A stretch of 64,000 nucleotides of DNA from Musa acuminata AAA Group (Eukaryota > Streptophyta > Magnoliopsida > Zingiberales > Musaceae). Within the stretch, counting starts at the first letter, position 1. The number at the start of each line of letters is the position of its first letter. The notes under the pieces were generated by a model that worked only from the letters and a program-made list of their open reading frames with translations, had not been told where the DNA came from and did no database searches. A program made the translations under genes and the position numbers. Positions 1 through 10,370 of the stretch are shown here, piece after piece. The stretch spans positions 33,647,001-33,711,000 of the forward strand of contig NC_088330.1 of the NCBI RefSeq assembly GCF_036884655.1, given 5' to 3'.

Positions 1-2148
1 TGGGGGGAGGCTATGAGAACTACAGTTGATCTGATAAATCTTTCTCCATCAGTTCCTCTGCAAGGTGATGTTCCAGAGAGAGTATGGAGAGGAAAAGATA
101 TATCTTATAATCATTTGAGAGTCTTTGGGTGTAAAGCATTTGTTCATATTCCCAAAGATGAGAGGTCCAAGCTTGATAATAAGGCAAAAGCATGTATCTT
201 CTTGGGATATGGTCATGAAGAGTTTGGGTACAGATTATGGGATCCAGTGAACAAGAAGATTATTAGAAGCAGAGATGTTGTGTTTCTTGAAGACCAATTG
301 TTTGATGATGGTGATAATGTTGAGAAGCCAGAAACCTCTGTTTATATTCCTTGGAGTTTGGGTCCAGTTCCTTCACCTGTAGTTCATGATGATCATGGGG
401 GAGATGAACAAGAAGATAGTGGTGAGAATACCAGTGATGATACACCTACAGTTGATGATGCTGAACCAACTGAACAGGCACCTCCACCACCAGTTGAGAT
501 TCCATTAAGAAGATCCACTAGAGAGCGACAACCCTCTACCAGATATCCTCCACATGAGTATGTTATGCTTACTGACGGGGGAGAGCCAGAAACTTACCAA
601 GAAGCTATTCTACATGAGAATAAGAATGAGTGGGTTAATGCCATGCAAGAAGAGATGAGATCCTTGCTTGAGAACCACACCTATGACTTGGTAAAGTTGC
701 CTAAAGAGAAGAAAGCTCTCAAGAATAAGTGGGTTTACAAATTGAAGACTGAAAGCAATAGCTCACAACAGAGATACAAGGCACGACTAGTTGTGAAAGG
801 ATTCAGTCAGAAGAAAGGTATTGACTTTGAAGAAATATTTTCTCCGGTTGTGAAAATGTCCTCTATCCGAGTTGTTCTTGGTTTGGCTGCCCGCTTGAAT
901 TTAGAAGTTGAGCAACTTGATGTAAAAACAGCATTTCTTCATGGTGACTTAGAAGAAGAAATTTACATGGAGCAACCAGAAGGTTTCAAAGTCAAGGGAA
1001 AAGAAAATCTGGTATGTAAGCTTAGGAAAAGCTTATATGGACTCAAACAGGCACCTAGACAGTGGTACAAGAAGTTTGATTCCTTTATGATGAGCCAAGG
1101 GTATGATAGAACCACATCTGATCATTGTGTGTTTATGAAGAAATTTTCAGATGATGATTTTATTATTTTACTGCTATATGTTGATGATATGTTGATTGTT
1201 GGCCATGATGTTGAAAAAATTGAAAAGCTGAAAAGAGAGCTAAGTAAGTCTTTTGCGATGAAAGACTTGGGATCGGTGAGACAAATACTTGGCATGAAGA
1301 TTCTTCGTGATAGGAAGAAAAGGAAGATTTGGCTATCTCAGGAGACTTACATTGAAAAGGTTCTTGAAAGATTCAACATGAGTAAAGCCAAAGCAGTTTG
1401 TTCTCCACTTGCAGGTCATTTCAAGCTGAGTTCAAAACAATGTCCTACAAGTGAGAAAGAAAAAGAAGAAATATCCAGAGTGCCTTACTCATCTGCAGTA
1501 GGCAGTTTGATGTATGCTATGGTTTGTACTAGGCCAGATATAGCTCATGCAGTTGGAGTTGTTAGCCGATTTCTCTCAAATCCTGGAAAGGAACATTGGG
1601 CAGCAGTGAAATGGATATTAAGATATCTAAGAGGTACTTCCAGGTTGTGTTTATGTTTTGGCAGTGATGAACCTGTGTTAGAAGGGTACACAGATGCAGA
1701 CATGGCAGGTGATACTGATTCCAGGAAGTCCACTTCGGGATTCTTGATGACATTTGCAGGAGGAGCAGTCTCTTGGCAGTCTAAGTTGCAGAAGTGTGTT
1801 GCTCTATCAACCACAGAAGCAGAATACATAGCAGTTACTGAAGCCTGTAAGGAAACTTTATGGATGAAAAAGTTTCTACAGGAATTGGGCTTGAAACAGG
1901 AAGTATATACTGTTTACTGTGACAGTCAGAGCGTCATTCACCTCTCCAAGAATTCAACATACCATTCTAGATCCAAGCATATTGATGTGAGATATCACTG
2001 GGTTCGTGATGTGCTTGAGATGAAAGAATTACAGTTGGAAAAAGTACATACCAATGAGAATGGTTCAGATATGTTGACAAAGTCTTTGCCTAAGGAGAAG
2101 CTTGAAGCATGTAGGCGAAGAGCGGGCTTGGTACAGCCCACCATATGA
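1..2148 (+). CDS. copia pol polyprotein, C-terminal part (integrase C-term, RT, RNase H)
   Basis: The frame is open from base 1, so the start lies upstream of the window. It runs 715 codons to TGA at 2146-2148. The first ~110 residues match the integrase C-terminal region, including the LRVFGCKAF-type block. An acidic, proline-containing linker follows. The reverse transcriptase begins near position 700 and carries the catalytic YVDD at 1177-1188, preceded by the SLYGLKQAPRQW block. The RNase H domain follows from about 1490, with TRPDI, YTDADMAGD, STSGF and STTEAEYIA blocks. The tail ends in a DMLTKSLP-like motif typical of plant copia proteins. All catalytic-looking blocks seen here are intact. 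The protein would copy element RNA into cDNA in cytoplasmic particles. Whether the rest of the element is intact cannot be judged from this window. Confidence 0.95.
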   Translation, partial: WGEAMRTTVDLINLSPSVPLQGDVPERVWRGKDISYNHLRVFGCKAFVHIPKDERSKLDNKAKACIFLGYGHEEFGYRLWDPVNKKIIRSRDVVFLEDQLFDDGDNVEKPETSVYIPWSLGPVPSPVVHDDHGGDEQEDSGENTSDDTPTVDDAEPTEQAPPPPVEIPLRRSTRERQPSTRYPPHEYVMLTDGGEPETYQEAILHENKNEWVNAMQEEMRSLLENHTYDLVKLPKEKKALKNKWVYKLKTESNSSQQRYKARLVVKGFSQKKGIDFEEIFSPVVKMSSIRVVLGLAARLNLEVEQLDVKTAFLHGDLEEEIYMEQPEGFKVKGKENLVCKLRKSLYGLKQAPRQWYKKFDSFMMSQGYDRTTSDHCVFMKKFSDDDFIILLLYVDDMLIVGHDVEKIEKLKRELSKSFAMKDLGSVRQILGMKILRDRKKRKIWLSQETYIEKVLERFNMSKAKAVCSPLAGHFKLSSKQCPTSEKEKEEISRVPYSSAVGSLMYAMVCTRPDIAHAVGVVSRFLSNPGKEHWAAVKWILRYLRGTSRLCLCFGSDEPVLEGYTDADMAGDTDSRKSTSGFLMTFAGGAVSWQSKLQKCVALSTTEAEYIAVTEACKETLWMKKFLQELGLKQEVYTVYCDSQSVIHLSKNSTYHSRSKHIDVRYHWVRDVLEMKELQLEKVHTNENGSDMLTKSLPKEKLEACRRRAGLVQPTI

Positions 2149-2164
2149 GCTGGAGGGGGAGAAT
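2148..2164 (+). other. polypurine tract of the copia element
   Basis: A purine-rich run (GAGCTGGAGGGGGAGAA) lies directly between the pol stop codon and the TG that opens the LTR. This is the expected position for the plus-strand primer of reverse transcription. Confidence 0.85.
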
Positions 2165-2891
2165 TGTTGGGTCCAGCCCATATGTGGGCTTGGATAAATT
2201 GGGCCTATTGAGCCCAAATCACTAATTAAGGTGAAGTAAGGCAAATTAGGGCATGCAGAGAAAATGCAGAGCAGGGTGCAGCGTGCAGCGTGCAGCGTAC
2301 GTGCACAGTGAACAGCGACGACGTGCAGAGAGAAAAGAGGAGAGAGAAATAGAGAGAGAAAGTAAGGTTTTTGAGTTTTCTGCTTGACGATCGGTGGCCA
2401 AACGTTGTCAGTTTCGGCCCAAATTTTATGTGGAGAATCCTTGCAGTAAACTCTACAATCCTAACGGTGTTGATCTACAGTTTACCCTCTCTAAGGTACT
2501 TTCCTGCGGTATCCACTTTGTGAGACCTAGAAAATCTCTTTGGAGAAGATCCATCTATGTGATGAAGATATGCTATTCTTGAGCCAAGATCTATGTTCTT
2601 GATGTCATTCTGATCCTCTAGTTATTCTAGAGAAGACCTACTGTAAACCTGTTATCATCATTATTGATAGTGGAAGTTTGAGGTGGACTACGGTCCCGTG
2701 GTTTTTCCCACATTGGGTTTTCCACGTTAAAAAGATTTGGTCTCACTGTGTGATTGATTTATTGCTCTATTGTTTATGCTGTGCTGATTGATATTTTCAT
2801 TTGGATATCAAGTTGGTATTTTGATGAGGAACCTATTTTGATACACAAAGAGGGAAAGAATTATTCCGCATTAACAGGTTTCTTCCCAACA
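2165..2891 (+). repeat. 3' LTR of the copia element (727 bp)
   Basis: The LTR starts TGTTGGG and ends CCCAACA, a perfect 7-base terminal inverted repeat with the canonical TG...CA. The start abuts the polypurine tract. Inside, a short tandem GCAGCGT repeat is present at about 2277-2300, and a purine-rich stretch (GAGAGAAA-type) lies at 2335-2365. The 3' third contains the GGTGGACTACGGTC and CCACGTTAAAAAGATTTGG-like blocks often seen in plant copia LTRs. The 5' LTR is outside the window, so divergence-based dating is not possible here. Confidence 0.9.
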
Positions 2892-5798
2892 GGTACCAAA
2901 GTATCAATCACGATCCCTATATCATCTTCCAAGTCAAGAATTTTGTCTTATTAGCATCAAATCAAACCATTTTATACTGTAATAGTTAATAGCTCATGAT
3001 GTGTTCATTCTCTAGTATCACATAATTCGGGAGAGGGTACACTTGTAAGGTTGGGCTCTAACTCTTAACGAGTTTGGGGCATTAAAAGTGAGGATATGTA
3101 ATTGTATATTTTCTTACAATTCACTTGTGAGAATGAGATTGATATTAATTATATTAAGATGCAAATGTATGATTATAACATGATTATGTATCTATAACCT
3201 CTATAGTGCATTCTTAGAGTTGAATTTATATTAATAAGATATTGATATAGGAAAGTGATGTGTGTACATCTATGTGTCATTTCATTTCTTTGCTAGCCCA
3301 ACAATAAGTCATATTCAAATAACTCTTAAGTGATCCTCAGGTACTATGAATCGCTTATAAAAAGGATTTTATGTATGTTTATCATAGACCCAAAGAACTA
3401 AATTTTTTTATTAAGCTCAGTGCATCAAAAACTCATCGGACATTCTTTCGACTTAGTTTCTATATGTGATTTTGTTAAGTCGATCAATTCTATATTCTGA
3501 AAACTAATTTAATTTGATTAACTTCATGACAATGATTAATGTGTCAAATAACTAAATTTGATTTTAATTTATTTTTAAATATAAATAATGAATGGACTTG
3601 ACCTATTCCTTACCAATAGAGATGGGCCATGATGATTGGCTAATCAAGATATGTTGCGAGCGAAGACCATTATCATTATTCGAATTATTCATTTTGCATG
3701 TGGCTAAGACATCACGGAGAATGTTTAACTAAATCTTTACCTATGGCATTAATTTTGAGATCCCATTTCATATCTTGGCCGCTCAATAATATGACAAGAC
3801 AAGCTCATAAGGTTGCAAGAAGATGATAACCTATATAATTAACATGACTTAAATTAAATATGAGATATTTCAGTTATGCATACTTTCTTATAGAAAATAT
3901 ATAATCAGTCAATCATCATCCGCTACACATGTATCACATAAGGTCCATAGGAGAAAAAAGCTCAAACGAAATACCACATATTTGTTTACGTAGATAAGAG
4001 TCTAAGAGATAGTTCGGGATGATTATAAGATGCTTCTCTCATGAAATATTCATAGAAATACACATAAGAGTTTAAAGGGCAGCTCGGAGTAGTTACAAAC
4101 TACCTCGCCTATGAAATCTTTATAGAAATATTCCATCTCTCCGAAGTCAAGTTTAAAAATGTACCCTCAACTCTAAATGAAAGGCATTGAAATCGAGAGC
4201 ATAGATCCATAAAAATTGATCTTAGGATTAACCTGAGCATTGAAAGAACCGATCTAGGAAGTCTCTTCCGACTTTGATATAGGTAACACCTCGGGAACAT
4301 AACATATTTACCATAAGAGCATGATATTTTCATCTCGAGAGCATAATATTTTCATCTTAAAAGAAAGTGCTTTCCATCTAAAATAACTCTATTTATACAT
4401 ATCAAAGTCACGTAAAACCATATTAACATTAATGATATTTTCCTTTACCACTATCAAAATTTAAAAATAATATACCTATGCCAATAGAGTTTTCCATATC
4501 AACTCAAATATCATTTGTCTAACAAAATATGATAAACTATTATTAATCATGGTTACTAGTAATTAATTTGAATTTATTTCTGAAAATTAAACATACAAAG
4601 TATCTGAATTATTTTTACTTATTATTTTAATCCCATCTCGTTATCTTTTCTCTTTCTTTTGTGTATACTTTTTTTCAATTCCCTTCTGATTCTCTCGTAC
4701 TTCACTCTTTCGTTTGAAAGAGAAATTAATTTTGTTTATTACTTCAAATATTGAAAGATAATTAAGGGGTCATCCAATCTAACCGATGCTGATGTTCTTA
4801 AGTTTCAATATCATTGTACTAATAGTCAATAGATAAACAATGCTACGTATTATTTATTTTTGTTGTAATTTATGTTTATATATTAAATAAAATTTTATGA
4901 TTATATAATATCTTGATTTAGGAATCTTAGCTAAGATAAAAGTAAAAATCTTAAGCTTAATCCTTTATAAATAATGGATTCATTTAATATTTTAGATACA
5001 CATATAAAATAAAATAAAGCGAAGAGACACTTAATGAATAATTTTTATAAGTCAATCTTAATATTAATCTATTTCCAATATACATCGTGGCCCAACATAA
5101 TAAAGATCAAATCTGTATATCCTAATGGTAGTTTGATACTGTGATATATCTTCTCACCCTGTATTTAGGTGATATTTTCATATTTAAACTTTTCACCATA
5201 ACTTAATACTAGGTCGATACCAATTGCCACAATCTGACTTAATGGAATAATTGGTTTATTAACTTTATTAAATTTAAATTATTATCTAAAAATATTTAAA
5301 CTGAAGTTAATAATAATATATCCATTATATTCTTATAAGTCAATATTAGCCTTAACCTTCTCTTTCGATACCAAAACTAATCAGAATGTAATACTTACAT
5401 ATTTAAAAAATAATAATTTATCATGTTTAATAATATTTAATTTTAATTTTTAATTTTAAAGTATACTTATCATGTTTAATAATTTTTAATTTTTTTTAGG
5501 TTTAAAGTATTTTTCTGCTCTCCTATCCTCCCTTACATGCCTACCATTTTTGGAAAGATTTTTCAATAATTTATAGTGATGCAAGTTAAAAGCTAATAAT
5601 GTCTATAGCAAAACCAATAAGCCACCACATACCTAATTCAAGAGAGATGGAATTGCAAATCTACCCTAATTAAAGTAGTATCACGTATTGCACTAAATGC
5701 AATCTAAACTTTAATGGAATGTGTTTCACACTTGAAGGATCAAAGTGAAACGAGAAAAGAAATCATGACCATTAAGTTGGTCTCATGACTCCTCCCCC
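2892..5798. other. AT-rich intergenic DNA, no gene seen
   Basis: The stretch is strongly AT-rich and broken by stops in all frames. The only ORFs are below 75 codons and resemble nothing. A few imperfect local repeats occur around 5400-5500 (repeats of ATCATGTTTAATAAT). No RNA gene or complete mobile element was recognised. Confidence 0.7.
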
Positions 5799-5800
5799 TC

Positions 5801-5852
<52 letters not shown>
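5799..5852. repeat. compound microsatellite (CT)n(AT)n
   Basis: About 12 CT units run directly into about 14 AT units, ending at a GGGGG run. Confidence 0.97.
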
Positions 5853-5854
<2 letters not shown>

Positions 5855-5963
5855 GGGATAATTTTAGCTTATCTTTTTCCACACGCTCAGTGTTGGCCCA
5901 TATAAACTGGGCCGTATGGTGCAGGAGCGGCCCATGGACCTTTAACTAATCCAGGAGAAGATG

Positions 5964-5964
<1 letters not shown>

Positions 5965-5994
<30 letters not shown>
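5965..5994. repeat. (AG)n microsatellite
   Basis: About 14 AG units. It lies 110 bp beyond the (CT)n tract, so the two purine/pyrimidine tracts are in opposite orientation and could pair as an imperfect hairpin. Between them (5890-5945) three GGCCCA/TGGGCC motifs occur, which are common in plant promoters, but no gene follows. Confidence 0.95.
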
Positions 5995-5997
<3 letters not shown>

Positions 5998-7832
5998 GGA
6001 TTTATGTGGAGAGAGATTTCGAAGACCAGACGTTGAAATAGTGTAGTGGTTGTTGATTGAATTAGTGGAGATAGCGTTTGTACACAAACGGATAGGTGTT
6101 GCTTTTTGTGGTGGTTGAACCACGATCGGTTGCAATGGATATCTTCCTCGAAATATATTAGGATATTATAATTTTCTTTACTAAAGAATTTTCTTTTATG
6201 TTTATCAACTATCAACATTGTTGGGATTTAAATTCAAGAATCATAAGGCCTAATCTAATGATAATTTTTCGTCTATCATTTGAATTCGTTCATGAATAAT
6301 TCTAAAAATCAAATTATGATATGATGCATATCAGATAGTTCAATAATGACTTTATGATGACATATATATTAGGTCTATGCATTGATAATTTTTTTAAAAT
6401 ATTAAATCAACTATAATACTAATTATCATGACTCCATATCAGATTAATTGAGTCGTTACTTTTAATGAGTCTAAACTATTAATTCAAAATATTATTAATA
6501 AGAGTACGTTCGTCATATCATTATAAGTTATTTTAAATCTTAATTCACTTTAAATATGAGATTAACTAAATAATCCACTTTCCAAATGAGATGATTAAAT
6601 TGAATTGGATGATGTGTTATGGTAACTTTGTTATTTAGGGACGAAGAGTACATTTTGGTTATATGCATGAAATTAGGAATACAGAGAATTTCTTTCAGGG
6701 AGTTATTAATATTTTTTTTTTCTGAAAATTAAGAACAATTGGTTAATAACACCCATCTATTATGTCTCTTCAAAAGTTCTCTACTTCTTTTCAATCCTGC
6801 ATACGATTTTAAATGTAGAATAATGGGTCATTTCCCTATAAAATACTTATATTTATAGTATTTTCAAATCGATATTTCTTCTTTTGGCTTTTCTCAAATA
6901 ATATTTTAATTCAAAAATATCTAAAATAAATCTCGAAATTATTTTGCTTATTTTTTATACCAATTTTAGATTGTTACAGTGTTTTCATTAGGCTCGTTTA
7001 TAATATTTTTATTTGATTCATTTATCATATTTTTAAGTTATAATTTTAAGTAATTTTTTTGCTCATTTTTTTTACCAGCTATAGATTCTTATAGTGTTTT
7101 CATTTAACTCTTTTATAATGTTCCTATTAAGGCTTTCTAATATTTTCATTTAGCTCATTTACCACATTTTAAAGTAATTCTTATTATGGTGACTAAAATA
7201 CTGTAACATGCCAAAAACATTATAACAGATATTTTTTTTTTTGAATTATAGTTTGGATTTTCTTTTTTAAATTATAGATACTGATTAAAAAAATTATCAA
7301 AATATGAATATTTTATTTAAAAAATGGCCCTAGAATAATGCTAGTACTCCAAAACTGTTGGTTACCCTTTGTAAGATGAATCTAATAATATATCTTGCTT
7401 TTATAAAATATTTTTCTTTTATGCTTTTATTTATCAAAAGTCATATAAAAAGAAAAGTATAAGTTGATGGAAATATCTAAAATTAAGGATGGGGAGAGAT
7501 GGAAGTGTGCGTTCTACCACACCTTTCACAATGCAAACGGATAACATGTTTCTTGTTTCTTTGTCCAAGTAGCACGTGCTGACAAAGACGCATACATCCA
7601 CCTCTAATCTAATTTGGCCCCAAATGTTTCACTTATTTAATTTACTCCTAACTAAATATTAATCATGCGACTCAATAATTTAAAAATAAAAATATATTAT
7701 AGATCTAATTAGATTATAAAAATATTTTTAAAGATAAAAGAGATCTGACGGACTTATGGTTCGTATACTAAATTTTAGATTTTATTTTTAATTAATTATT
7801 TAATCAAAAACTATGTATAGGAGACATGCCAT
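5995..7832. other. AT-rich intergenic DNA, no gene seen
   Basis: The stretch consists of low-complexity AT-rich DNA with short A/T homopolymers. No ORF of interest, RNA gene or transposon end was recognised. Confidence 0.65.
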
Positions 7833-8330
7833 GTGACAAGTAAGAACGTCGGGTCGTTACGGCTGACAGCTAGTGGTCCACGTCGTCGCCGTCGTCGCTG
7901 CTGTGGTGGTGCAACCACCGGGAGGGAGGGAGGGAGGGAGGCGGGCGTTCCGGTCACGCTGCCGCCTGTAGAGTGGCGTCAAAGGTCCGCAAATGGATGG
8001 GATAAGGATACCGCGCTGCGGGTGGGCCAAACCCAAACCCAAACCCCACCCCCACTTTCCACCTTTTCCTTCTTTTCTCCCTGTCTTGGGCCCCACCGCC
8101 GACAGGCCTTCGTCCCCTCCCTCGTGTTGTGTAGCTCTTGCGCGGGCCCACTCCACCCTGCAAACGTCTCTCTCCTCTTTTTTGGTTTTGACTTCGTCTT
8201 CGTTACGCTGCAGCAGTAGTTGCAGCAACACGTCTCCTTCCTCCATGTTTCATTTCCTGCTTCTTCTTGCTCTCGGGAAGTTTAGCAGGGAGTTGAGGTC
8301 ATGTATCGGAAATCTGGTGCTCTAAGTACA
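7833..8330. other. GC-rich island with quadruplex-prone motifs, function unknown
   Basis: The base composition rises sharply against AT-rich flanks. Overlapping ORFs of about 110-130 codons exist on both strands, but they are low in complexity (arginine-, proline- and glycine-rich) and match no family I recognise. Such overlap is expected in any GC-rich tract with few stops. A (GGGA)n run at 7920-7942 and a (CCCAAA)n run at 8027-8048 stand out. It could be the promoter or first exon of an undetected gene, or a relic. Confidence 0.4.
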
Positions 8331-8433
8331 TACATATGGTTGCCTCTTAGCATCAGAGTCTTCCAAAGTCATATTGGTTGCTCATAGCTTCAAATTTATT
8401 ATAATTTATTTCATTTTTAACCGTATTATGTAA

Positions 8434-8475
8434 TCTTCTTCTTCTTCTTCTTCTTCTTCTTCTTCTTCTTCTTCT
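8434..8475. repeat. (CTT)n microsatellite
   Basis: About 14 uninterrupted TTC/CTT units. Confidence 0.97.
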
Positions 8476-10203
8476 GCATCTGAGCATCATGTACCGAATT
8501 GATGATTAAATTAAAGATAATATCATCATCATTTAGGGACCCATTATTATTGATTACTACAGGAAGAAAAAATATATATATATAAATAATTAGTCCCAAT
8601 ACATCACTTACCCTCAGAGGTAGGTCACGAGGGGGAGAGGAGGATGATGACGACCACCTTTTCCTCGAGGCAAACGAATGATCCCATTCTTTTGAGGGAG
8701 GGCGTGCCCCCCTTCCCACCCGGCACCATCTCTATCCCCTTGCTTTATCGTGGGGTACGAGGTTGCATGCCCCAGTGCCAAGGGCTTCAAATTACTACCT
8801 CTTGGTTTCATGAAGACGATGAACCCATACGATGGCGTGGTGTTGTAGCAGAGCTGTTGCATATGTTTAGAGATCCCCACCATCTAACCGGACCTTTTTC
8901 TAGTTGAAATAGATTAAGCATCTAACGGAGGTATTGATGACATATATTAATCTATCAACTGACCCCAGATTTGTCGTCTGCCTCCTCTACCCAACCTTAT
9001 CATCGATTAAAGGGGCGATTAGGGGTTTGAATGATTTGTCTATGCCGCTCGCTTGGTGCCATACTTCGCCAAACAGTTGCGCGTTCTATATCACTATAAG
9101 ATGGAAGGACGGGGACGTGGCCGAGGGTGGAGAGGGACGCCACCATACTAGAATTCAGAAAAAGAGAAGGGCGGCCAACTCCGTCGGCATCGCCAATGTG
9201 CATGCCGACAAGCTGCTGACAGCTCCTGCATGTTGATTGTTGGGTGAGGTGGAGTCTTCCTTGCTGGGCGTATAATGCTTCTTCTTAAAAGAGCGATTCA
9301 TGTGTTAGGAGAAACATCGAGCCAAATCTTCTTCAATGATCAGGGCATCATGACGACGTTACACTGTAAAATTTCTGGGTGTTTTGCTCATTGCAGCAAT
9401 GCATCAGCCAACAAAATCTCTGGTGAAACAAAAACTATTGCACGCCTTCTACTGTGATTGGAGAGTCTGCTCCACTTGTCTTGTAGAATCCACTTTTAGA
9501 TCCTTGGCACCTAATCTTCTTCCCCAATAGCTCTTTTATTATGTATAATATCATAAAAGCAGCCTTCTTTTCAAAGTATCTCGGAGTAAATTACAACACA
9601 TGAGACACTATTGGTGATGGTGATTTGTGAACTAGAGCTGTATCTAGAAGAGCGATTTCGTTAACCTAACGTGGCTACCACGCAGAGCTGCTCAGTTTCT
9701 TTGAATCTATGTCAATGGAACAAGATTTAGCAAGCAAATCTGGTCCGAATTAACCTTGTTTTTCCACGCATTGAGTTCTGCTGCTGGAGATGCATCGGAG
9801 GTTTACTCCCAGGGAAGCCCCTCCGCAGTGGCTTGGGTTGCAGTAAGTCAATGCTGATAAAGTAGGCTCAACATCCATGGTACCAAGAGGAAGAAGACAA
9901 AGAAAGAGAAAGAAGGTACTGACCCCACTTGAATACCGTGGTTAGCAACCACGACAAGCACACGACCAACCACCATTGATTAGGCTTTGATAGCTTAATC
10001 AAGATTAATGTGGAGGGTTGGAAGAGTAGAATAAGGGGAAAGGTTGGTGCAAATAATTAGATCTGCGATGAGAGGGTAAGCACATAGCAGCGCCGGCAAA
10101 TTCTTCGCCGACGTCCTCCTACGGTGTTTTCTTTTCTCTTTGATCCGAAAACCATGAAGCAGAAACGTCTAAGCCCCATCGTCATATTCCATTAGCTTGG
10201 TTC
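8476..10203. other. intergenic DNA upstream of the KNOX gene, no supported gene
   Basis: ORFs of 60-100 codons occur near 8.6-9.2 kb on both strands. None has a recognisable domain, a spliced partner or a start context that sets it apart. The base composition is more balanced than in the AT-rich stretches, so a decayed gene fragment is possible. The last ~600 bp should include the KNOX promoter. Confidence 0.5.
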
Positions 10204-10212
10204 CTTTATAGG
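10204..10212 (+). promoter_or_regulatory. possible TATA-like element of the KNOX gene
   Basis: CTTTATAGG lies about 160 bp before the KNOX start codon, a plausible core-promoter distance. It is a weak TATA match. Confidence 0.3.
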
Positions 10213-10370
10213 CCAAAGTAGATTCCCCTCACCTTACCTAGTCTCTTTCTTTATTCTTCCTCCCTTTCAAAGACAACCCTTTTACTCCTCATCGCAAGTC
10301 CTGCCAAAGCCTCTGGTCCTCCTCCGCTGCTCTCTTGTGCCACATCTTTAGGGGGAGAAGGGAATTCGTG

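Larger units (their letters stand above)
1..2891 (+). mobile_element. Ty1/copia LTR retrotransposon, 3' portion (Tork/Tnt1-like)
   Basis: The window opens inside the pol region of a copia element. The order is integrase C-terminus, reverse transcriptase, RNase H, a polypurine tract and a full 3' LTR. Gag, protease, the integrase catalytic core and the 5' LTR lie outside the window. The reading frame has no stop or frameshift over 2.1 kb, which suggests a fairly recent insertion. Protein similarity points to the Tork lineage, which contains tobacco Tnt1; this is recognised from family knowledge and not computed. The five bases after the LTR (2892-2896, GGTAC) are the candidate target-site duplication, but the matching 5' copy is not visible. 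Confidence 0.93.

Noticed and set aside
7833..8325. Overlapping 110-129 codon ORFs on both strands
   Set aside because: They are low in complexity, arise from GC-rich repeats and overlap each other in opposing frames. No family was recognised.
8614..9236. ORFs of 67-100 codons on both strands
   Set aside because: No domain, no splice partner and no promoter support. They could be relics, but nothing names them.
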